From NCBI GenBank assembly GCA_963734025.1, contig CAVTFR010000007.1, positions 27,680 through 91,679 of the forward strand: 64,000 nucleotides of DNA, written 5' to 3'. Every line of letters begins with the position of its first letter. The first letter of the stretch is position 1. Below are positions 33,095 through 43,424 of this stretch, piece after piece. The DNA is from JACVRW01 sp963734025. Its GTDB lineage: Bacteria > Actinomycetota > Thermoleophilia > Solirubrobacterales > Thermoleophilaceae. Made by a program: the position numbers and the translations under genes. The notes under the pieces are model-generated. The model was given only the letters and a program-made list of their open reading frames with translations, ran no database searches and was not told the origin of the DNA.

Positions 33095-34722
33095 GGCGTC
33101 GGCTGGTGGGCCGCGACCGAGGCACGCAGGACGACCACGGCCGGGCCCTCGAGCTCCAACGCCCACTCGAGCGAGTCGCGCAGCTCGGGCGGCTCGACGG
33201 TGCGCACCGGCACGCCGAAGCCGCGGCATACGACGTCGAAGTCGGGCTGAACGAGGTCGACCGAGTGAGTCGCCCCGAAGGCGCCGCGCTGGTACTCGCG
33301 CAGGATCCCGTATCCGCGGTCGTCGACGATCAGAAGCTTGGCCGCAAGCTCGTGCTGGCGGGCGCTGGCGAGCTCCTGGAGCGCGTAGAGGACGCCGCCG
33401 TCGCCCATCACGGCCAGCGCCGGCGTGCCCGGCAGGGCCGCGCGCGCCCCGAGCGCGGCCGGCCACGCGTAGCCGAGCGTGCCGGAGCCGAGCGGGTACA
33501 TGAACGTGCGCGGGCGCTCGACCGGCTGATAGGCGGCCGCCCAGTAGCCCATGATCGTCATGTCCCAGGCGATCACCGCGTCCGGCCCGGCGGCCGCGGC
33601 GATGTCGGCGAGGATGCCGCGCTCGAGCTCGCGCCCCTGTGCGTCGAGGCCCTCAGCGATGCGCTCGCGCAGCTGCTCGGCGCGGCGCTCGGCCTCGCCG
33701 TCCGGCTCACGCTCGGGCACGAGCGGGACAAGCGCCGCGAGGGCGGCGGCCGCGTCGCCCACGACGGCGAGCGCCGGATAGGTCGCGCCGACGCGCTCGG
33801 GTGCAGCGTCGATCTGGATCAGGCGGCCCGAGAAGCGCAGCTCGTACTGCCGCGTCGTCTCCGCGCCGAGCTCGGTGCCGACGCAGAGCACGACGTCCGC
33901 GTTCTCGAGCAGCTCGGCGAAGGCCGCGTCGTCGCAGTGCGATCCGACGCACAGCGGGTCGCTCGCCGGGAACGCGCCCTTGCCCATGTACGTGGTGGCG
34001 ACGGGCGCGCGCACGCGCTCCGCGAGCGCGCGCAGCTCGGCCCATGCGCCCGAGCGCTCGACGCCGCCGCCCGCCCACAGCACCGGCCGCTCGGCGGCCG
34101 CGAGCAGCTCGGCGGCTTTCGCGATCGCCTCCGGCGCGGGGACGGGCGCCGCCGGGGGATCCGCGTCGAGCGTCGCCGCCGCCGCGGGGCCGGCCGCCCC
34201 GTCGAGGACGTCGACCGGCACCTCCAGGTACACGGGCCCCGTCGGCGGGGTGAGCGCGACCCGCCAGGCATCCGCGACCAGCTCGGCGAGCCCCGCGGCA
34301 CTCTCCGCGCGGCGCGCTTGCTTGACGACCGGCGCAAAGCTCGCGAGCTGATCCGGCAGGTCGTGCAGGAAGCCGCGATTGCGGCCGATCAGGTCGCGCG
34401 GGATCTGGCTCGAAATGGCCACCAGCGGCACGTGCGCGCTGGCGCTCTCCATCAGCGCTGCGAGCGAGTTGAGCGCGCCGGGGCCGGTCGACAGCAGGAG
34501 CGGCGCCGGCCGCCCGCTCGCGCGCGCGTAGCCGTCGGCGGCGAAGCCGGAGCTGAGCTCCGTGCGCATCGCGAGCGTGGCGATCGGGCTGGCGCGCAGG
34601 CCCTCCCAGATGGCGAGCGCGTGCGTCCCGGGCACGCCGAACACCGCGCTCGCGCCGAGCGCCTCGAGCGCCCCGACCAGCACGTCGGCCCCGCGCCGCT
34701 CGGTGGCGGCCGGGGCGCTCAC
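33091..34722 (-). CDS. ThDP-dependent enzyme, acetolactate-synthase-like
   Basis: 543 residues from GTG 34722, overlapping the TetR stop (GTGA). The three ThDP-fold domains are complete: ASAVFGVPGTHALAIWEGL and AMRTELSSGFAADGYARASG (catalytic Glu), a central domain around RPVLWAGGGVERSGAW, and the C-terminal ThDP site AVMGDGGVLYALQELASARQ (GDG...) with DDRGYGILREYQRGAFG. The family includes acetolactate synthases, benzoylformate and 2-oxoacid decarboxylases. No regulatory subunit gene is adjacent, so a catabolic decarboxylase or lyase acting on the keto acid from the neighbouring aminotransferase is the better guess. Confidence 0.9.
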   Translation of the reverse strand: MSAPAATERRGADVLVGALEALGASAVFGVPGTHALAIWEGLRASPIATLAMRTELSSGFAADGYARASGRPAPLLLSTGPGALNSLAALMESASAHVPLVAISSQIPRDLIGRNRGFLHDLPDQLASFAPVVKQARRAESAAGLAELVADAWRVALTPPTGPVYLEVPVDVLDGAAGPAAAATLDADPPAAPVPAPEAIAKAAELLAAAERPVLWAGGGVERSGAWAELRALAERVRAPVATTYMGKGAFPASDPLCVGSHCDDAAFAELLENADVVLCVGTELGAETTRQYELRFSGRLIQIDAAPERVGATYPALAVVGDAAAALAALVPLVPEREPDGEAERRAEQLRERIAEGLDAQGRELERGILADIAAAAGPDAVIAWDMTIMGYWAAAYQPVERPRTFMYPLGSGTLGYAWPAALGARAALPGTPALAVMGDGGVLYALQELASARQHELAAKLLIVDDRGYGILREYQRGAFGATHSVDLVQPDFDVVCRGFGVPVRTVEPPELRDSLEWALELEGPAVVVLRASVAAHQPTP

Positions 34723-35405
34723 TGGCCCAGCTCCGCGAGCGCGGCGGCCGCCGCGCGGGCATCCTTCGCGAGCGCGCGCCGGCTGACGCCGAGCTGCTCG
34801 CACACGAACGCGTCGACGCGCTCACGCATCCGCTCCGGGGAGGTCCACGAGTAGCCGAGCAGGAGCTCGAAGCCGAGCCCGTCGACGAGCGCGATCAGGC
34901 GCTCGGCTACCTCGTCGGTATCGGACACGGGCACGAACTCGCCCGACTGCGAGCCGCGCCGCACCGGGTCGTAGAAGTAGCCGCGCCAGCGCTTCGAGAG
35001 CTCCTCGCAGGCGGGCAGCAGGTGCGGCTCCTGTAGCGCCCGCACCCATAGCTCGATCCAGAGGACGTACTCGCCGCGCCGCGGGCCGGGCAAGGGCACG
35101 GCGACCTCGAGCACCTGCGCGAGCCGCTCGCGCTCGCTGCTCGCTGCTGCCGAGAGCTCGTCGAGCCGCTCGAAGAGCCGTTCGCTCGCCCACTTGAGCG
35201 CCGCGATCAGCACCTCGTCCTTGACGTCGAAGTAGTAGTGAATCGAGCCCGTCGACATGCCGGCCTCGTCCGCGATGTCGGCGATGCGGGTGTTAGCGAA
35301 GCCGCGCTGCTGGATCGCGCGGGCGGCGGCGGCCAGGATCTGCTCGGGCCGGTTCGGTCCCGGAGGCCGGAACGCCCGGGGCCGCGGACGTTGTTTGACA
35401 CTCAT
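34719..35405 (-). CDS. TetR-family regulator
   Basis: 228 residues. N-terminal TetR HTH: PEQILAAAARAIQQRGFANT, RIADIADEAGMSTGSIHYYF with DVKDEVL. The C-terminal domain (YVLWIELWVRALQEPHLLPA; IALVDGLGFELLLGYSWTSP) resembles BetI-like ligand domains. It is the first gene of the minus-strand operon and divergent from the ABC transporter operon. A perfect 17-bp palindrome in the divergent gap (35434-35450) is its probable operator, so it should control both arms in response to the transported compound or a breakdown product. Confidence 0.92.
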   Translation of the reverse strand: MSVKQRPRPRAFRPPGPNRPEQILAAAARAIQQRGFANTRIADIADEAGMSTGSIHYYFDVKDEVLIAALKWASERLFERLDELSAAASSERERLAQVLEVAVPLPGPRRGEYVLWIELWVRALQEPHLLPACEELSKRWRGYFYDPVRRGSQSGEFVPVSDTDEVAERLIALVDGLGFELLLGYSWTSPERMRERVDAFVCEQLGVSRRALAKDARAAAAALAELGQ

Positions 35406-35424
35406 CGGCGAAACGGTTTATATC
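35395..35424 (+). promoter_or_regulatory. Promoter of the amino-acid ABC operon
   Basis: Perfect -35 TTGACA (35395-35400), 18-base spacer, -10 TATATC (35419-35424). Transcription would begin about 35431, just before the palindrome at 35434. The -35 lies inside the first codons of the divergent TetR gene. Confidence 0.65.
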
Positions 35425-35433
35425 TGACGCGCC

Positions 35434-35450
35434 AATCAGATGATCTGATT
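35434..35450. promoter_or_regulatory. TetR operator, perfect 17-bp palindrome
   Basis: AATCAGAT-G-ATCTGATT, eight-base arms around a single central base. It lies at about +4 to +20 of the plus-strand promoter and 29 bases upstream of the TetR start, where a bound repressor would block both directions. Confidence 0.8.
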
Positions 35451-35478
35451 TCGGAGTCAATCAGCGGGAGGGATTCGT

Positions 35479-36351
35479 TTGCGCCGGCAATGGGGTGGAG
35501 CGGCTCGGTTCAGGTGGGCGCTGTGGATGGCCGCGGTGCTCCTCGCCGCACTCGCGCTTGCCGCCTGCGGCGACGATGACGACGACGACGGAGGTGGCGG
35601 CTCCGGCGGAGGGGCCGACACCGGCTCGCAGCAGGCCGAGCTCGACCTCCACACCGATGGACAGCTGACGGTCGGCGCCGAGTTCCCCGTCAAGGGCTTC
35701 CTCGAGCTGCCGATCGACGACCCAAAGGGCTTCGAGGTCGACTTCGCGGCCGCGCTTGCGGAGCAGATGGGGGTACCGAAGGTGCAGTGGGTGTCGACCC
35801 CGTTCGCGGGCCTCTTCTCGCCCGCGCCCAAGGACTTCGACATGGCGATCAACGAGATCACGATCACACCCGAGCGCTCCAAGGTCGTCGACTTCAGCGT
35901 CCCCTACTTCGACGCCAACCAGGGCTTCCTGATCACGAAGGGCGGGCCGGCCGAGGGCGTGACCTCGATCGCCGATATGAAGGACCTGCAGTTCGGCTTC
36001 CAGGCCGCCACCACCGGCGGCGACTACATCAACGACACGATCCAGCCGGACAAGCAGCCGCGCGAGTTCAGCACGCTCGGCGCGGCGGTGCAGGCGCTCG
36101 CCAACGGGCAGATCGACGCGTTCCTCATGGACGTCGCGATCGGCTCTGAGATCGTCAAGGCACGCGGCGACGAGGTCGCGATGCCGGGCCAGTTCGTGAC
36201 GAACGAGCAGTACGGCGTGCTGTTCGAGAAGGACAACCCGCTCCGGGAGCAGGTGAACACGGCGATCGAGGCGATCACGGCCGACGGCACGCTCAAGGAG
36301 CTCCAGGCCAAGTGGTTCCCCGGGACCGAGGATCTGCCCCAGCTGAAGTAG
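35479..36351 (+). CDS. Polar amino-acid ABC transporter, substrate-binding lipoprotein
   Basis: 290 residues from a TTG start with GGGAGG upstream. Signal peptide and lipobox: AAVLLAALALAACGDDDDDD. A Gly/Asp-rich linker leads to an SBP_bac_3 domain (~55-285): LTVGAEFPVKGFLELPIDD, FEVDFAAALAEQMG, DMAINEITITPERSKVVDFS, FGFQAATTGGDYINDTIQ and FVTNEQYGVLFEKDNPLREQ. This cluster binds polar amino acids or opines outside the membrane. Acidic and amide side chains typical of alpha-amino-group binding appear (TITPER), but the ligand cannot be named. Confidence 0.9.
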   Translation: MRRQWGGAARFRWALWMAAVLLAALALAACGDDDDDDGGGGSGGGADTGSQQAELDLHTDGQLTVGAEFPVKGFLELPIDDPKGFEVDFAAALAEQMGVPKVQWVSTPFAGLFSPAPKDFDMAINEITITPERSKVVDFSVPYFDANQGFLITKGGPAEGVTSIADMKDLQFGFQAATTGGDYINDTIQPDKQPREFSTLGAAVQALANGQIDAFLMDVAIGSEIVKARGDEVAMPGQFVTNEQYGVLFEKDNPLREQVNTAIEAITADGTLKELQAKWFPGTEDLPQLK

Positions 36352-36364
36352 CTTTGGGCGCCTG

Positions 36365-37243
36365 ATGTCCGGCATCGGCTTCGGGACCCCGGTAGAACCG
36401 CCCGGGAGCGTTGGGGCGAGCACGCTCGACACCGCCCGCCGGGGCTCGCGGCGGCGCAATGCGATCATCTCGACGGTCAGCACCGTCGTCTTCTTCGCGA
36501 TCATCATCGGGGCGATCGCGGCGTCGCCGGGTGCCGACAAAATCATCGACTCGTTCTTCTCGAAGACCGGCTTCGAGGACAGCTTCGAGCCGATCGTCAA
36601 GGGCTTCTGGCTGAACGTGAAGCTGATGCTGGTAGGCGAGGCGTTCGTGCTCGTGCTCGGTCTGCTGGTAGCGGTCGTCCGCAGCCTGCCGGGGCCGGTG
36701 CTGGCGCCGCTGCGGATCGTGGCACTGATCTACACAGATGTGTTCCGGGCGATCCCGCTGATCCTCGTGATCTTCATGGTCGGATTCGGCCTGCCGGCGC
36801 TGCAGCTCGACTTCATCTCGGACCGGTCGGTATTCACCTACGGCGTGATCGCGCTCGTGCTCGTGTACTCGGCATACGTTGCCGAGGTCTACCGAGCCGG
36901 GATCGACTCGGTGCACCCGAGCCAATCGGCCGGCGCGCGCTCGCTCGGCCTGACCCAGTTCCAGTCGATGCGCTTCGTGGTCCTTCCGCAGGCGATCCGG
37001 CGCGTGATCCCGCCGCTCCTGAACGATTTCATCGGCCTTCAGAAAGACACCGCGCTGGTCGGCCTCCTGGGGCTCGTGGAGGTGGCGCGCGCGGCCGAGA
37101 ACTACTCCTCCGAGACGTTCAACTTCACCGGCTACACGATGGCCGCACTGCTGTTCATCGCAATCACGATCCCGCTGGCGCGCACCACCGACTTCCTCAT
37201 CAACCGCGATCGCCGCCGTATGGCGGGAGCCACAGCGGCATGA
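36365..37243 (+). CDS. Polar amino-acid ABC transporter permease
   Basis: 292 residues. A cytoplasmic N-terminal extension, first helix (VFFAIIIGAIAASP), then the HisMQ-type core: FWLNVKLMLVGEAFVLVLGL, YTDVFRAIPLILVIFMVGFG (FR-P motif of this class), and the EAA loop YRAGIDSVHPSQSAGARSLG with LPQAIRRVIPPLLNDFIGL. It belongs to the His/Glu/Gln/Arg/opine permease subfamily. It starts 14 bases after the binding-protein gene and overlaps the ATPase gene by ATGA. Confidence 0.92.
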   Translation: MSGIGFGTPVEPPGSVGASTLDTARRGSRRRNAIISTVSTVVFFAIIIGAIAASPGADKIIDSFFSKTGFEDSFEPIVKGFWLNVKLMLVGEAFVLVLGLLVAVVRSLPGPVLAPLRIVALIYTDVFRAIPLILVIFMVGFGLPALQLDFISDRSVFTYGVIALVLVYSAYVAEVYRAGIDSVHPSQSAGARSLGLTQFQSMRFVVLPQAIRRVIPPLLNDFIGLQKDTALVGLLGLVEVARAAENYSSETFNFTGYTMAALLFIAITIPLARTTDFLINRDRRRMAGATAA

Positions 37244-38019
37244 ACGCGATCCCGCTGGTCCGCTTCGAGGCCGTCCACCAGCGCTACGGCGACATCGAGG
37301 TGCTGCGCGGGGTCGACCTCGACGTGGCCGAGGGCGACGTCGTCTGCCTGATCGGTGCCTCCGGTAGCGGCAAGTCGACACTGCTCAAATGCTCGAACCT
37401 GATCGAGCCGATCAGTGCAGGGCGCATCCTGCTCGAGGGCGAGGAGATCACCTCCGAGCAGACCGACCCCGACCGCGTGCGGCAGCACATCGGGATCGTG
37501 TTCCAGGCCTTCAACCTGTTCCCGCACATGAACGTGCTCTCGAACGTCACGTTGGCGCCTCGCCGGGTGCTCGGCATGCCCCAGCGCCAGGCCGAGGAGC
37601 GGGCACACGAGCTGCTCGACCGCTTCGGCCTCGCCGACAAGGCCGAGGAATACCCGGACCGCTTGTCGGGCGGCCAACAGCAGCGCGCGGCGATCGCGCG
37701 GGCGCTCGCCATGCAGCCGCGTCTGCTCCTGCTCGACGAGGTCACGAGCGCGCTCGACCCCGAGCTCGTCGGCGAGGTGCTCACAGTGATCCGCGAGCTC
37801 GCCGAGAGCGGCATGACCATGGTGATCGCGACTCACGAGATGGGCTTCGCTCGTCAGATCGCGGACCGCATCTGCTTCCTCTACCAGGGCGTCATCCTCG
37901 AGCAGGGGTCGCCCGAGCAGATCTTCGGCAGCCCGCGCGAGGAACGCACGCAGGCCTTCCTCAAGCGCATCATCGAGGCAGGCCGCGCCGCGGACTTGAC
38001 GGCGACCGGGCCCAGCTAG
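37240..38019 (+). CDS. Polar amino-acid ABC transporter ATPase
   Basis: 259 residues, GlnQ/HisP-like. Walker A LIGASGSGKSTLLKC, Q-loop FQAFNLFPHMNVLSNV, signature LSGGQQQRAAIARALA, Walker B LLLLDEVTSALDPELV and H-loop VIATHEMGFARQIADRI are all intact. It energises uptake through the permease at 36365. ATG 37240 overlaps the permease stop. An acyl-CoA dehydrogenase gene follows after 28 bases. Confidence 0.95.
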   Translation: MNAIPLVRFEAVHQRYGDIEVLRGVDLDVAEGDVVCLIGASGSGKSTLLKCSNLIEPISAGRILLEGEEITSEQTDPDRVRQHIGIVFQAFNLFPHMNVLSNVTLAPRRVLGMPQRQAEERAHELLDRFGLADKAEEYPDRLSGGQQQRAAIARALAMQPRLLLLDEVTSALDPELVGEVLTVIRELAESGMTMVIATHEMGFARQIADRICFLYQGVILEQGSPEQIFGSPREERTQAFLKRIIEAGRAADLTATGPS

Positions 38020-38047
38020 CACACACGAAAGACCAGGAGGACTCGCA

Positions 38048-39247
38048 GTGGATCTCGCACTCAGCGCCGAACAGGAGGAGCTGCGCACGCGGGCGCGCGC
38101 GCTGGCTGACGCGATCAAGGAGCACGAGCTCGACTGCGAGGAGCAGAACGGCCTCGGGCCCGAGGCGCACGCGCAGATCGCGGCGCGCGTGCGCGAACTG
38201 CGCCTTAACGCGATCAACATGCCGTCCGAGTGGGGTGGCCAGGGCCTCGGCGTGCTCGATCAGGTGCTCGTCCAGGAGGAGCTCGGCGTGCTCACGAACG
38301 CGCTCTGGGACACGGTCTGGCGCCCGGCCAACGCGCTGCGCGCGTGCGGCCCGGAGCAGCGCGCGGCGTACCTGGAGCCGGCCATCCGCGGCGAGCGGCG
38401 CGACTGCTTCGCGGTCACGGAGGCCGGCGCGGGCTCCGACCCGTCGCTGATCCAGACGACCGCCGAGCCGGCCGAGGGCGGCTACCGGCTGAACGGCGAG
38501 AAGTGGTTCGTGACGGTCGGCGACGTCGCCGACTTCCTGATCGTGCTGGCGCTCGTGCTGCCCGAGCGCTCGCCGACGCTCTTCCTCGTCGACAAGGACA
38601 TTCCCGGCGTCAGCGTCCTGCGGACGCCGCGCTACATGCACACGTTCGTGTACGAGCACCCGGAGTTCGGCTTCGAGGACGTCCTGCTGCCGGAGGGCGC
38701 CGTGCTCGGCGGGATCGGCGAGGGCTACGAGCTCACCCGCGACTGGTTCGTCGAGGAGCGGCTCATGATCGCCGCGCGCACGGTCGGCGCAGCGGAGCGC
38801 GCACTGCGCGCCGCCGTCGACTGGGCCGGCGAGCGCGAGCAGTTCGGCGAGCGGCTGATCGGCTATCAGCTGATCCAGGGCATGATCGCCGACAGCGTCG
38901 TCGACATCTCGACCAACCGGGCGCTCGTGCGGCAGGTGGCGTGGGAGGCGGACCAGGGTCTCGACCGGCGCCTGCTGCACGGGAAGGCGGCCGTCGTGAA
39001 GCTGTCGGCCTCGGAGGCCGCGGGCCGCGTGGTCGACCGGGCGCTGCAGATCCACGGCGGGCGCGGCTACATGCGCGAGAACCCCTGCGAGCGGCTCTAC
39101 CGCGACCTGCGCGTCGACCGCATCTGGGAGGGGACGAGCGAGATCCAGCGCGTGATCGTGGCCAACGAGGTGGCGAAGCGGGGGCTCGACGGCCTGCTCT
39201 CGTACGGCAGCTCGCCGGGGCTGGCCGCCGAGCCGGCGGCCGTCTAG
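38048..39247 (+). CDS. Acyl-CoA dehydrogenase, long-chain/FadE-like branch
   Basis: 399 residues from GTG 38048 with AGGAGG upstream. Domains are complete: LSAEQEELRTRARALADAIK, NMPSEWGGQGLGVLDQVLVQ, VTEAGAGSDPSLIQTTAEPA, GEREQFGERLIGYQLIQGMI, HGGRGYMRENPCERLYRDLR, catalytic Glu in IWEGTSEIQRVIVANE. It is the last gene of the ABC operon, so its acyl-CoA probably derives from the compound imported and processed by the aminotransferase and ThDP enzyme. A branched- or short-chain acyl-CoA from an amino acid is a plausible substrate. Confidence 0.93.
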   Translation: MDLALSAEQEELRTRARALADAIKEHELDCEEQNGLGPEAHAQIAARVRELRLNAINMPSEWGGQGLGVLDQVLVQEELGVLTNALWDTVWRPANALRACGPEQRAAYLEPAIRGERRDCFAVTEAGAGSDPSLIQTTAEPAEGGYRLNGEKWFVTVGDVADFLIVLALVLPERSPTLFLVDKDIPGVSVLRTPRYMHTFVYEHPEFGFEDVLLPEGAVLGGIGEGYELTRDWFVEERLMIAARTVGAAERALRAAVDWAGEREQFGERLIGYQLIQGMIADSVVDISTNRALVRQVAWEADQGLDRRLLHGKAAVVKLSASEAAGRVVDRALQIHGGRGYMRENPCERLYRDLRVDRIWEGTSEIQRVIVANEVAKRGLDGLLSYGSSPGLAAEPAAV

Positions 39248-39301
39248 CTGCGGCGGGCGGCGGGCTCGTCTGCGCAGCTTCCTCGTCCGCGAGGGCCTCG
39301 G

Positions 39302-41695
<2,394 letters not shown>

Positions 41696-41701
41696 GACGG
41701 C

Positions 41702-42112
41702 TTAGCGCAGCTGTTGGATGCGGAGCAGGTTGCCCGAGGGATCGCGGAAGGCGCAGTCGCGAATCCCGTAGGGCTGGTCGATCGGCTCTTGGACGACCTC
41801 GCCGCCGCCGGCCTGGAGCCGCTCGAAGGTCCCGTCGATGTCCTTCGTGCCCAGGTTGATGCCGGCGTAGGTGCCCTTGGCCATCATCTCGGCGATCGTG
41901 CGACGCTCGTCGTCGGTGATGCCCGGGTCCGCGCCCGGCGGGTGCAGGACGATCGACGTGTCGGGCTGCTGGGCGGGGCCGAGGGTGATCCAGTGCATCC
42001 CGTTGTACTCGACGTGGTTGCGGACCTCGAAGCCGAGGTTGTCGCGATAGAAGGCCAAGGATGCGTCCGGATCGTCGTACGGGAGGAAGGTCTGGTGAAT
42101 GGTTAGGTCCAT
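41702..42112 (-). CDS. VOC-family protein of the AraC-VOC-UvrA cluster
   Basis: 136 residues from ATG 42112. A single VOC module: TIHQTFLPYDDPDASLAFYR, LGFEVRNHVEYNGMHWITLG, GTYAGINLGTKDIDGTFERL and CAFRDPSGNLLRIQQLR. Such proteins bind or degrade small toxic compounds in several resistance loci. It ends 7 bases before the UvrA-like gene. An upstream in-frame start at 42190 is possible but would extend into the AraC gene. Confidence 0.88.
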   Translation of the reverse strand: MDLTIHQTFLPYDDPDASLAFYRDNLGFEVRNHVEYNGMHWITLGPAQQPDTSIVLHPPGADPGITDDERRTIAEMMAKGTYAGINLGTKDIDGTFERLQAGGGEVVQEPIDQPYGIRDCAFRDPSGNLLRIQQLR

Positions 42113-42123
42113 GGCAGGGAACC

Positions 42124-42567
<444 letters not shown>

Positions 42568-42612
42568 CGCGAGATCATGCCACGTCGCGCCGGTGTTGCC
42601 GGCCTCGCAGCA

Positions 42613-43419
42613 CTAGCTCCCGGGGAGCGGCGGCGGCTCGGCCAGCCCCCATGCATCCGCGCCGCCGTCGACGACGATCGTCGTGCCGGTGATGTAGGCG
42701 CCGGCGTCCGAGGCGAGGAAGGCGATCAGGCTCGCGACCTCTTCGGGCCGGCCGAGCCGCCCGAGCGGCACCGAGCGCTCCCAGGCGCTGACGGCCTCCT
42801 CCCCGTAGCCCTCGAGCGCCTCGGTGGCGATCGTCCCGGGCGCCACGCAGACGCTGCGGATCCGGTGCCGGCTCCACTCGAGCGCGAGCCCGGCCGCGAG
42901 ATTGGCCACGGCGGCCCGGCCGGCCGCGGCGTGCGCGAAGCCGGGGATGCCGCGCAGGGGACTGAAGCCGACGAACACGATCAGCCCGCCGCCACCCGGG
43001 ATGAGCGCCCGCGTTGCCACCGCGTGCGTCACGCTCCAGACGGCGTCGAGGGTCACGCGCTGCACGGCGCGCCAGCCCTTCAGGCCGATCTCCTCGGCGG
43101 GCGCCGAGAATTGACCGCCGGCGTTGTTGACGAGCACGTCCAGCTTGCCGAAGCGCTCGAGCGCCGCGGCGACGAGGCGCTCGACCTCGGCCTCCTCACG
43201 CAGGTCTGCGGCTACCGCGAGGCACTCGCCGCCGGCGGCGTCGATGGCGGCGGCGGTCTCCGCGAGCGGCTCCGCACGCCGCCCACATACGGCGACCCGA
43301 GCCCCCGTCGCCGCGAGCTCGAGAGCGGTCGCCCGCCCGAGGCCGGTCCCTCCGCCCGTCACGAGCGCGACCCGCCCGGCGTTGGCGTCGGCGCGCAGCG
43401 GGGAGCCCGGGCCCGCCAC
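42613..43419 (-). CDS. SDR-family oxidoreductase lacking the YxxxK pair
   Basis: 268 residues from GTG 43419. Rossmann motif VTGGGTGLGRATALELAATG, NNAG strand (LDVLVNNAGGQFSAPAEEI), and VCVAPGTIATEALEGYGEEA. Where classic SDRs have YxxxK it reads GFAHAAAGRAAVANLAAGLA, without Tyr, as in 2,4-dienoyl-CoA-reductase-like and citronellol-dehydrogenase-like branches. It starts 5 bases after the sulfatase-fold gene stop, so the two are co-transcribed. Substrate unknown. Confidence 0.88.
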   Translation of the reverse strand: MAGPGSPLRADANAGRVALVTGGGTGLGRATALELAATGARVAVCGRRAEPLAETAAAIDAAGGECLAVAADLREEAEVERLVAAALERFGKLDVLVNNAGGQFSAPAEEIGLKGWRAVQRVTLDAVWSVTHAVATRALIPGGGGLIVFVGFSPLRGIPGFAHAAAGRAAVANLAAGLALEWSRHRIRSVCVAPGTIATEALEGYGEEAVSAWERSVPLGRLGRPEEVASLIAFLASDAGAYITGTTIVVDGGADAWGLAEPPPLPGS

Positions 43420-43424
43420 CGGGA

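Noticed and set aside
33106..34854. 582-codon open frame antisense to the ThDP enzyme
   Set aside because: Shadow frame with no fold; the ThDP enzyme has all motifs.
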